Shown piece by piece: positions 19,566 through 26,680 of a stretch of DNA of 64,000 nt; the first letter of the stretch is position 1, and the number at the start of each line of letters is the position of its first letter. The DNA is from an uncultured Spartobacteria bacterium (lineage in GTDB: Bacteria; Verrucomicrobiota; Verrucomicrobiia; Chthoniobacterales; JAATET01), in assembly GCA_937901895.1 (NCBI GenBank), contig CALGTD010000042.1, forward strand, positions 1-64,000, written 5' to 3'. The notes beneath the pieces were generated by a model that saw only the letters and a list, made by a program, of their open reading frames with translations, did not search any database and was not told where the DNA came from. Both the position numbers and the translations under genes were made by a program.

Positions 19566-20318
19566 ATGAACGTGCTGATTCTCGCCGCCGGCTACGCAAC
19601 CCGGCTTTATCCCCTGACCCTGAACAAAGCAAAGCCGCTCCTCGAGGTGGCGGGCAAACCCATGATCGAATGGGTCCTGGACAACCTCGCGCCCATTCCC
19701 GACATCGAGACCGTTTACGTCGTGACGAACAACAAGTTCGCGCACGACTTCCGCGTCTGGGCGGATGAATACAACCGCCGCCAGCCGAAACTGACGTTCA
19801 AGATCATCAACGACGGCACGACGAGCGACGCCGACAAGAAGGGGGCGATCGGCGACATTCATCTCGTGCTCACGCAGGAGCACCTTTTCGGCAGCGATTT
19901 GATCGTGGTGGCCGGTGACAATCTTTTCAGCGAGCCGGTCACGGAGTTCGGCACGGTGGGCAAGGACGCGCCGGCGACGGTTGCCGTCTATGACGTGGGC
20001 GACCTCGAGCTGGTGAAGAAATACAACTCGATTTCGACGGACGCGACGGGCCGGATCACGAAATTTGTCGAAAAGGCTCCCGATCCCGAGAGCACGCTCA
20101 GCGCGATCGCGCTGTATTACTACCGCAGCGACATTCTACCGATGATCGAGCACTACATTGCCGAGGGGAACAACCCCGACCAGCCGGGCCGGCTCATCGA
20201 GTGGCTGCACCACCGTGTCGAGGTTCGCACGTGGAAGGTCCCGGGACTTTGGTTCGACATCGGCGGCAAGGAGTCGCTCGAGGAGGCGAACGACGTCTTC
20301 CAGAAGTTCGTGAAATAG
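19566..20318 (+). CDS. Sugar-phosphate nucleotidyltransferase (NTP_transferase family)
   Basis: A 250-residue enzyme starting at the ATG at 19566, set by a good ribosome site GGGGGAGG (19548-19555) ten bases upstream; an in-frame upstream start at 19527 adds nothing conserved. The signature MNVLILAAGYATRLYPLT is the nucleotide-binding loop, followed by NKAKPLLEVAGKPMIEW and the metal/substrate motif VVAGDNLF. It resembles glucose-1-phosphate thymidylyl/uridylyltransferases but lacks the longer C-terminal domain of RmlA. It makes an activated NDP-sugar; which one cannot be read. Confidence 0.87.
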   Translation: MNVLILAAGYATRLYPLTLNKAKPLLEVAGKPMIEWVLDNLAPIPDIETVYVVTNNKFAHDFRVWADEYNRRQPKLTFKIINDGTTSDADKKGAIGDIHLVLTQEHLFGSDLIVVAGDNLFSEPVTEFGTVGKDAPATVAVYDVGDLELVKKYNSISTDATGRITKFVEKAPDPESTLSAIALYYYRSDILPMIEHYIAEGNNPDQPGRLIEWLHHRVEVRTWKVPGLWFDIGGKESLEEANDVFQKFVK

Positions 20319-20337
20319 TTCGCGATTTCGCAATCGG

Positions 20338-20379
20338 ATCCGGGGAGGAGTTGCGTGGACGACCCACGTCCCCCCGGAT
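20338..20379 (+). promoter_or_regulatory. Two-tiered hairpin between nucleotidyltransferase and kinase genes
   Basis: ATCCGGGG (20338-20345) pairs with CCCCGGAT (20372-20379), enclosing a second stem CGTGG/CCACG (20354-20358 with 20364-20368). It ends 12 bases before the ATG of the sensor kinase. It could terminate the upstream transcript or act in the kinase leader; no T-run is present. Confidence 0.4.
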
Positions 20380-20391
20380 TAGTCTCGCTCC

Positions 20392-21831
20392 ATGCCTCCC
20401 ACCGTCGGCGTGAGCCGGAAGATTGTGCAGGGATTGATCCTGGCGCTTGGCGGTCTGCTCGTGTCCGTGAACAGCGCCCGGTCGGAGATTCTCTGGAGTG
20501 ATTCCTCGACGACGCTCGTGCACGAAAGCCTTCCCGAGAAGGTTTTGCCGCGCGAAGAGATCGGTGTCCGGGATACGACCGCGTCCGATACGTTGTATAT
20601 CCGGTTCGACGTCGATCCATTGTCCGACGCCGCCACCGACGCGTCGGTTCGCTATCTCGCCGGGATGGTTTTTTACGAGAACGGGAATGAGCGGTTCGGT
20701 ATCGGCAACGGGTGGAGGGCACGCGGATACAGTGCGTTCAATACTGCGGAGCAGGGGCCGGAGAACGACACGTTTGGCGAGTTCGACCTGCAATCGTCCC
20801 ACCCGGAGAAGGGGAAGAGTTACGAATTTGTCCGCCGGAGGACGCCGCGCACGATTGTCGTGAAGATCCAGTATGTCCCGGGTGAACCCGCCCGGGTGAC
20901 CGCCTGGATTGATCCGGATCTTTCCCTTGGCGCGACGGAGGCAAGCCAGCCGCTGGACATTCAGACGCAGTTCCGCGCCGATGCCACCTTCGACGAAATC
21001 CGGTTTCGTCATCAGGGCGGAGGCGATGGATGGATGTTCCGGGACATTGCGGTGGCGACCACTTTCGAGGATCTGCTGCGGCCGCGCTTCTGGCAGCGTC
21101 GGTGGTTTCTGGGGCTCACGGCGGGCGTGGTCCTGGTGGCCGTGGCGCTTTCGGTCCAGTTGCTGGAGCGACGGCGTGCACGCCGGAGGATTCAATGGCT
21201 CGAGCGGGAGCGTGCCGTCGCCCTCGAGCGCGAGAGAATCGCCCGCGACATTCACGACGAGCTCGGGGCGGAGCTTGCGCAGATCGGATTGCTCGCAGAC
21301 ATTGGTGGCGACGGTGCCACCAGTCCCGGCGAGATGAACCGGAATTTCGCACGCATCGCACGCCATACCCGCGGAGTCGTGGCGGCGCTGGACGAGATCG
21401 TCTGGGCGGTGAATCCTCGTAACGACAACCTGGCCCGGCTTGCGGACTACCTCTGCCGGATCGCCGACGAAATTTTCGAGGAGTCCGCGATTCGCTGCCG
21501 CAAGGAGGTTCCCACGGGGTTGCCGGAGTTTCCGGTGAGTTCGGAAACGCGCCACGATCTCACGCTCGCCGTGAAGGAGGCGTTTACGAATCTGCTCAAG
21601 CACTCGGGAGCGACCGAGGCATGGTTGCGACTGAGGTGGGCGGAGCCGAATCTGACGATCTGCGTGGAGGACGACGGACGTGGCTTTGATATTTCCTCGG
21701 CAAAACGCGGAAACGGACTGGACAATCAACGCACCCGATTGGAACGAAATGGAGGCACGGTGGAGGTGAAGAGCGTTCCCGGAGAAGGGACGCGATTGAT
21801 TATCCGGATTCGACTCGATCGCGACGAATAG
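20392..21831 (+). CDS. Sensor histidine kinase, NarL/DesK type (HisKA_3), with extracytoplasmic sensor domain
   Basis: A 479-residue membrane kinase. After an N-terminal signal/anchor segment comes an external domain of about 190 residues rich in beta strands, resembling a lectin/LamG-like fold. A membrane helix (LGLTAGVVLVAVALSVQLL, about 242-260) and a coiled linker follow. The HisKA_3 dimerisation box is ERIARDIHDELGAELAQI with the phospho-acceptor at H288. The ATPase domain includes VKEAFTNLLKHS and DDGRGFD, then GNGLDNQRTRLE. The paired response regulator begins 20 bases downstream. The signal sensed is unknown; a carbohydrate ligand is possible. Confidence 0.9.
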   Translation: MPPTVGVSRKIVQGLILALGGLLVSVNSARSEILWSDSSTTLVHESLPEKVLPREEIGVRDTTASDTLYIRFDVDPLSDAATDASVRYLAGMVFYENGNERFGIGNGWRARGYSAFNTAEQGPENDTFGEFDLQSSHPEKGKSYEFVRRRTPRTIVVKIQYVPGEPARVTAWIDPDLSLGATEASQPLDIQTQFRADATFDEIRFRHQGGGDGWMFRDIAVATTFEDLLRPRFWQRRWFLGLTAGVVLVAVALSVQLLERRRARRRIQWLERERAVALERERIARDIHDELGAELAQIGLLADIGGDGATSPGEMNRNFARIARHTRGVVAALDEIVWAVNPRNDNLARLADYLCRIADEIFEESAIRCRKEVPTGLPEFPVSSETRHDLTLAVKEAFTNLLKHSGATEAWLRLRWAEPNLTICVEDDGRGFDISSAKRGNGLDNQRTRLERNGGTVEVKSVPGEGTRLIIRIRLDRDE

Positions 21832-21851
21832 CCCGCCTCTTCCGAATCAAC

Positions 21852-22571
21852 ATGGCCCGTCTTTCCAGCACAGTTAAGAACCCCGACGCACCGAAAACCG
21901 GCTTGATCCGTGTCGCCATCGTGGAGGATCACTCCGGATTTCGGGAAACGCTCATCCGGATGTTCGACGGAACATCCGATTTCGAGGTGGTCGCCGCATG
22001 TGCAAATACCGAGGAGGCCCTGACGACGATTCCGAAGACCGGCTGCGACATCGTGCTGCTGGATATCAAGCTCCCGGGAGCATCCGGCATCGATTGTCTG
22101 CGTTCGTTGAAGCGGCAGATGCCCAACGTGCGCCTCGTGATGCTCACCGCCTACGACGACAACGACAATCTCTTCCAGTCCCTCACGGCGGGCGCCGACG
22201 GTTACCTCTTGAAAAGGACGCCGCGTGGGCGGCTGCTCGATTCGTTGCGCGACATCGTGGGAGGAGGAGCTCCGATTTCCCCGCAGATTGCCCGACGCAT
22301 GGTGGAGTATTTTCACATGCTTCACGGACGGGAAAATGCGGGTCTCGTTCCGGCCAACTCGGAGCTCAAGGACCTGACCGCCCGCGAGAGGGAGGTGCTG
22401 GCGCTGCTGGCCGACGGCCAGACGCCCAAGGAGGTTGCGGACACCCTCGAGATCAGCTGGCAGACGGTGCGGAATCACATCCGCGTCATTTACGAAAAGC
22501 TGCACGTGCACACCCGCACGGACGCGGTGTTGAAATATTTCGGACGCGTTCCCTCCGCCGAGCGGAAGTGA
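21852..22571 (+). CDS. LuxR/NarL-family response regulator
   Basis: A 239-residue two-domain regulator. The receiver domain (about 18-140) has the acidic pair ED (25-26), the phospho-acceptor D71 in VLLDIKLPG, the conserved threonine in MLTAYDD and the lysine in YLLKRT. The C-terminal LuxR helix-turn-helix covers about 175-232 (LTAREREVLALLADGQTPKEV ... WQTVRNHIRVIYEKL). It almost certainly receives phosphate from the kinase encoded just upstream and then binds DNA. Targets are unknown; the PEP-CTERM and lipid genes are nearby but no shared operator was confirmed. Confidence 0.92.
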   Translation: MARLSSTVKNPDAPKTGLIRVAIVEDHSGFRETLIRMFDGTSDFEVVAACANTEEALTTIPKTGCDIVLLDIKLPGASGIDCLRSLKRQMPNVRLVMLTAYDDNDNLFQSLTAGADGYLLKRTPRGRLLDSLRDIVGGGAPISPQIARRMVEYFHMLHGRENAGLVPANSELKDLTAREREVLALLADGQTPKEVADTLEISWQTVRNHIRVIYEKLHVHTRTDAVLKYFGRVPSAERK

Positions 22572-22580
22572 CCGCCGGGA

Positions 22581-22958
22581 TCAATACGGAGGGATGCGCA
22601 TCTCGAACCGCGGGATGCGCGTGAAGACGGGCTCGCCGGTGTCTGTGACGCCGAGATAGGCCCCCTCCGCCACGGCGTCGAACGCGGCAGCGTGTGAGCT
22701 GTTGTAGGAAAATCGCCCGCCCGGCTCGAGCCGCGGAAACTCGCCGACCACGCCGTCACCCTCCACGGCGATCGTGTCGCCATTGGCTTCGCGGATCACC
22801 CACTTGCGGCCCTTGATTGTGACGGTCTCGTCAGACTCGTTGGAGATCGTGATGAAATACACGAACACGTGCGGACGATCCGGAGGTCCCATGAGATCCG
22901 GCGCGTGCAGGACGCGGTCGACCGTGACATTCAGTCCGTGCAGCGCTCGCGGAGTCAT
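22581..22958 (-). CDS. apaG: ApaG/DUF525 protein
   Basis: A 125-residue, single-domain fibronectin-like beta-sandwich protein of the ApaG family. Characteristic phrases are VYFITISNESDETVTIKGRKWVI, VVGEFPRLEPGGRFSYNS and the C-terminal FTRIPRFEMRIPP. Its biochemical role is unsettled (links to cobalt resistance and Ap4A metabolism in enterobacteria). It lies 39 bases downstream of aspS on the same strand, so it is probably the third gene of a hisS-aspS-apaG unit. It is convergent with the response regulator, nine bases apart. Confidence 0.88.
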   Translation of the reverse strand: MTPRALHGLNVTVDRVLHAPDLMGPPDRPHVFVYFITISNESDETVTIKGRKWVIREANGDTIAVEGDGVVGEFPRLEPGGRFSYNSSHAAAFDAVAEGAYLGVTDTGEPVFTRIPRFEMRIPPY

Positions 22959-22997
22959 GTCAGAGGGTGACGATGTTCCGTGCGCGCGCCGCCGGGA

Positions 22998-24779
22998 TCA
23001 CGGCTTCTTCGCGGTGCTCTGGATGTAAAGCTCGCGGAGCTGCTTGAAGTCGACCGTGACGGGCGAGTGGGTGAGCAGGTCGAGGCCGCGGTTGTTCTTC
23101 GGAAAGGCGATCACGTCGCGAATGGACTCCGTGCCGGCGAGCAGCATGACGAGGCGGTCGAGACCGAGCGCAATGCCGCCGTGCGGCGGGGCGCCGAACG
23201 AGAACGCGCGAAGCAGGTGGCCGAATTTTTCCTGCTGCTCCTCGGGCCCGATGCCGAGGGTCTCGAACATCCTGGCCTGAAGCTCCTTTTCGTGGATTCG
23301 GATCGAGCCGCCACCGAGTTCGACGCCATTGAGCACGACGTCGTAGGCGACCGCACGGACCTTCGCGAATTCGCCCGCTTCGAGGAGCGGCACGTCCTCC
23401 GTCTTCGGGCGGGTGAAGGGATGGTGCACCGCGACCCACTTGGCTTCCTCCGGCGAGAAGGCGAGGAGCGGAAAATCGACGACCCAGAGAAAGTTCAGCG
23501 CGTTGCTGTCCTTCGTGAGCTCGAGCAGCTCGGCGCAGCGCAGGCGGACGCGGCCGAGCGTGTCGCACACGGCCTGCCATTTGTCCGCGCCGAAGAAGAG
23601 GACGTCGCCGGGCGCCAAGTCCATGCGCTCGGCGAGTGCTGCCTTCTCGGCCTCGGAGAAAAATTTCACGATCGGGCTCTCCCATTCGCCGGTGGCGTTG
23701 GCCTTGATGTAGGCGAGACCTTTGGCGCCAAGCTCGGTCTTTGCCCATTCCTCCCACTTCTTGAGCTGCTCCTTGGAGAGCTTCTCGGCGGCGCCCCTGG
23801 CGTTGAGGGCGCGGATCACGCCGCCGCCGTCGAGCACGGAGCGGAAGACCTTGAACTCCGACGCGGCAAACACGTCGCTGAGGTCGATGATCTCGAGGCC
23901 GAAGCGCGTGTCGGGCTTGTCGGAGCCGAAGCGATCCATCGCCTCCTGGTAGGGCATGCGCGGGAACGGCGTGGAAATTTCCACCCCTTTCGCCTCGCGG
24001 AAAATGCGGGCGAGCAGCCCTTCAATGAGCGTCTGGATTTCGACGTCGGAAATGAACGACGCCTCGACGTCGATCTGCGTGAACTCGAGCTGGCGCTCGG
24101 CGCGGAGATCTTCGTCACGGAAGCAGCGGGCGATCTGGAAATATTTTTCCACGCCGGCGACCTGCAGCAGCTGCTTGTATTGCTGCGGGGCCTGCGGCAG
24201 CGCGTAGAATGCGCCGGGCGTAAGGCGGGCGGGCACGAGGAAGTCGCGCGCGCCTTCGGGCGTGGGGTTTGAAAGAATCGGGGTCTCGACTTCGAGGTAG
24301 CCCTGCTCGTCGAAATAGTTGCGCGTGGCGGTGGTCACGCGGTGGCGCAGGCGGAGGTTTTGCGCCATCTGCGGACGGCGCAGGTCGAGGTAGCGGTATT
24401 CGAGGCGCAGGTCCTCGTTTGAGACCTTGGCGTCGAGCTGGAAGGGCAGGACGTCCGATTTGTTGAGGACGGTGAGGGACGTCGCGATGAGTTCGATGCC
24501 GCCGGTGGCGAGTTTTGGATTCTCGGTGCCGGCGAGGCGCGGGGCGACCTTGCCGGTGACGGTGATCACGTCCTCGCTGCGCAGACCGTGCGATTGCTCC
24601 GCGACCTCAGGATATTCCTCGGGACGGAAAACGACCTGCGTGACGCCCTCGCGGTCGCGAAGATCGATGAAGATGACGCCGCCATGATCACGCCGCGAAT
24701 CGACCCACCCGCACAGGGTGGCTTCGGTGCCGGCGTCGGATGGGCGCAGCGCGCCGCAATGATGAGAGCGATACTTCAT
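22998..24779 (-). CDS. aspS: Aspartyl-tRNA synthetase
   Basis: A 593-residue class II synthetase of the bacterial type. The N-terminal OB-fold anticodon-binding domain includes LCGWVDSRRDHGGVIFIDLRDREG. Motif 2 contains FRDEDLRAERQLEFTQID, and motif 3 is GIALGLDRLVMLLAG near the C-terminus. The bacterial GAD insertion domain is present between motifs 2 and 3. It charges tRNA-Asp with aspartate. The gene starts nine bases after the hisS stop, so the two are surely co-transcribed. Whether it is discriminating or also charges tRNA-Asn cannot be decided here. Confidence 0.96.
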   Translation of the reverse strand: MKYRSHHCGALRPSDAGTEATLCGWVDSRRDHGGVIFIDLRDREGVTQVVFRPEEYPEVAEQSHGLRSEDVITVTGKVAPRLAGTENPKLATGGIELIATSLTVLNKSDVLPFQLDAKVSNEDLRLEYRYLDLRRPQMAQNLRLRHRVTTATRNYFDEQGYLEVETPILSNPTPEGARDFLVPARLTPGAFYALPQAPQQYKQLLQVAGVEKYFQIARCFRDEDLRAERQLEFTQIDVEASFISDVEIQTLIEGLLARIFREAKGVEISTPFPRMPYQEAMDRFGSDKPDTRFGLEIIDLSDVFAASEFKVFRSVLDGGGVIRALNARGAAEKLSKEQLKKWEEWAKTELGAKGLAYIKANATGEWESPIVKFFSEAEKAALAERMDLAPGDVLFFGADKWQAVCDTLGRVRLRCAELLELTKDSNALNFLWVVDFPLLAFSPEEAKWVAVHHPFTRPKTEDVPLLEAGEFAKVRAVAYDVVLNGVELGGGSIRIHEKELQARMFETLGIGPEEQQEKFGHLLRAFSFGAPPHGGIALGLDRLVMLLAGTESIRDVIAFPKNNRGLDLLTHSPVTVDFKQLRELYIQSTAKKP

Positions 24780-24788
24780 GGCGAACCG

Positions 24789-26036
24789 TCAAGATTGGGC
24801 GGTTTTCAGCCACCCGGCAAGCGCGTCTTGCGGGACGGCCGTCTCCGTGCGCGTGGCGAGCGTTTTCACCTTCACCTGTGGCCATTCCTGGCCGACGACG
24901 ACCGCGAAGCGCGCGCCGAGCTGTTCGGCGGCCTGGAATTGCTTGCCGACCTTAGCGGTATCGAGCGGGAAATCCGTCCGCCAGCCGGCGTCCCGGAGCG
25001 TCTGCACGAGCCCGATCGCGTCGCGGCGAAGGGATTCGTCGGCAATGACCACGAAAACCTCCGCCGCCGGGCTCGCGGCGAGCGTCTGCTCCATTTTGGC
25101 GCGGGCGTGCGGCGTTTCCTCGATGAGATTGCCGAGCACGACGTCGCCCATGCCGAACCCGATGGCCGGCAGTTTCACGGCGCCGTCGCTGAGGTCGGTG
25201 AGCAGGTTGTCGTAGCGGCCTCCGCCGGCAAGGGCGCGCATGGATTTGCTCTTGTCGAAGGCCTCGAAAACGAGGCCGGTGTAGTAGGCGAGTCCGCGCA
25301 CGATCGAGAGGTCGATCTCGACGAAGTCGCGCAGTCCACGCGCGTCGAGCTGTTCGAGCAGCGGGGCGAAAAATTCCGGGCTGCCGCCGGCGATGAACGT
25401 CTTCAGGTCGGCGACGGTGAGGCTGTGCGGTGCGAGTTTCGCATTCAGCGAGTCCTCGGGTTCGCGCTCGATCTTGTCGATGATGGCGAGCACGGACTTC
25501 GTGTCCTCAACGCCGCGGGATTTCAGGAATTCGATCCACGCGTTGCGGTCGCTCAGGCGGATGACGAAATCGTCCTTCGTGAAGCCAAATTCGCGGAGCA
25601 GGTCGATGACGAGCGCGACGGCCTCGGCGTCCGCGGCCGTGGAGGCGTCGCCGATAAGGTCGGCGTTGAACTGGATGAACTCGCGCAGGCGGCCCTTCTG
25701 CTGGCGCTCGTAGCGGAAGAAATTCGAGGTGCTGAACCACTTAAGCGGCTTGCGATAGGCGCGTTCCTTCGCGATGACCATGCGGGCGAGGGTGGGCGTC
25801 ATTTCCGGGCGCAGCGCCACGTCGCGATCGCCGCGGTCCTTGAAGTTGTAGAGCTGCCCGAGAATCTCGGCGCCGCTCTCGTTCTTTTTCGCGTAAAGGT
25901 CCATGGACTCGAGCACGGGGCCGTCCATCTCGACAAAGCCATAACGGCGCGCGACGCGGCGCCAGCCGTCGAGCACATAGCCGCGGCGGGCGCAGTCCTC
26001 GGGATAAAAGTCACGGAAACCGGGAAGCGGTCGCAT
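24789..26036 (-). CDS. hisS: Histidyl-tRNA synthetase
   Basis: A 415-residue class II synthetase. Motif 2 lies in ALRPEMTPTLARM and FRYERQQKGRLREF, the HisRS-specific block is RGLAYYTGLVFEAF followed by AGGGRYDNLL, and a C-terminal anticodon-binding domain (about 325-415) follows. It charges tRNA-His. It is the first gene of a minus-strand unit with aspS and probably apaG. The 79 bp to the divergent rhodanese gene must hold its promoter. Confidence 0.95.
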   Translation of the reverse strand: MRPLPGFRDFYPEDCARRGYVLDGWRRVARRYGFVEMDGPVLESMDLYAKKNESGAEILGQLYNFKDRGDRDVALRPEMTPTLARMVIAKERAYRKPLKWFSTSNFFRYERQQKGRLREFIQFNADLIGDASTAADAEAVALVIDLLREFGFTKDDFVIRLSDRNAWIEFLKSRGVEDTKSVLAIIDKIEREPEDSLNAKLAPHSLTVADLKTFIAGGSPEFFAPLLEQLDARGLRDFVEIDLSIVRGLAYYTGLVFEAFDKSKSMRALAGGGRYDNLLTDLSDGAVKLPAIGFGMGDVVLGNLIEETPHARAKMEQTLAASPAAEVFVVIADESLRRDAIGLVQTLRDAGWRTDFPLDTAKVGKQFQAAEQLGARFAVVVGQEWPQVKVKTLATRTETAVPQDALAGWLKTAQS

Positions 26037-26103
26037 CGCGACACGCCACCAAATCGCCGCCCGCCGCGCAACGATTTCCGCGTGTCTGGAGGATCGATCG
26101 ACC

Positions 26104-26109
26104 TAGAAT
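26104..26109 (+). promoter_or_regulatory. Candidate -10 box (TAGAAT) six bases before the rhodanese start
   Basis: TAGAAT matches the -10 consensus at five of six positions and ends six bases before the GTG at 26116. No ribosome-binding sequence and no clear -35 are visible. The geometry fits a leaderless transcript. Confidence 0.4.
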
Positions 26110-26115
26110 GGTGCG

Positions 26116-26622
26116 GTGAAAACGATCGGCGCGCGTGAATTGAGCCGGAATTCGGGAGCTTTTCTGCTCGATGTTCGGACGCCGGCGGAGTTCGCCGCCG
26201 AGCATATCGAGGGCGCGGCGCTGCTGCCGCTGCACGAACTCGACGAAGCCTCGGCGGTCAAGGTCCTCGCGGGACGGAAGGAGTGCGTGGTTGTCTGCCA
26301 GAGTGGCCGGCGCGCGCAATCCGCCGCCGGGAAGCTTGAGGAGTGGGGAATTACGCCGGTCGTGCTCGAAGGGGGCGTGAACGCTTGGAAAGACGCCGGC
26401 CTGCCCGTGAAGCGTGGCCGCGGGGTCATCTCAATCGAGCGGCAGGTCAGGATCGCAGCGGGCTCGCTGGTCGTGATCGGCGTGGCGCTGGGCTTTTCCG
26501 TAAGCCCGTGGTTCTTCGGTCTGTCGGCATTTGTCGGGTGCGGGTTGATTTTCGCCGGAATCACGGACTTCTGCGGGATGGGCCTTCTCCTCGCAAGGAT
26601 GCCGTGGAATCAGCGTGGCTGA
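26116..26622 (+). CDS. Rhodanese-domain protein with C-terminal DUF2892 membrane hairpin (YgaP-like)
   Basis: A 168-residue protein. The N-terminal rhodanese domain (1-105) has LLDVRTPAEFAAEHIEGA and the active-site loop VVCQSGRRA with the catalytic cysteine C61. The C-terminal 60 residues are a DUF2892 membrane hairpin of two helices (AGSLVVIGVALGFSV and LSAFVGCGLIFAGITDF). This matches E. coli YgaP, a membrane-bound sulfurtransferase. The start is GTG at 26116. It ends 58 bases before alaS on the same strand. Confidence 0.9.
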   Translation: MKTIGARELSRNSGAFLLDVRTPAEFAAEHIEGAALLPLHELDEASAVKVLAGRKECVVVCQSGRRAQSAAGKLEEWGITPVVLEGGVNAWKDAGLPVKRGRGVISIERQVRIAAGSLVVIGVALGFSVSPWFFGLSAFVGCGLIFAGITDFCGMGLLLARMPWNQRG

Positions 26623-26680
26623 TTGCCCTCCCGGAGGGCTTGCACTTGGGCTTTGGCGGCGGCAGGCTGTGCGGTTCGCC

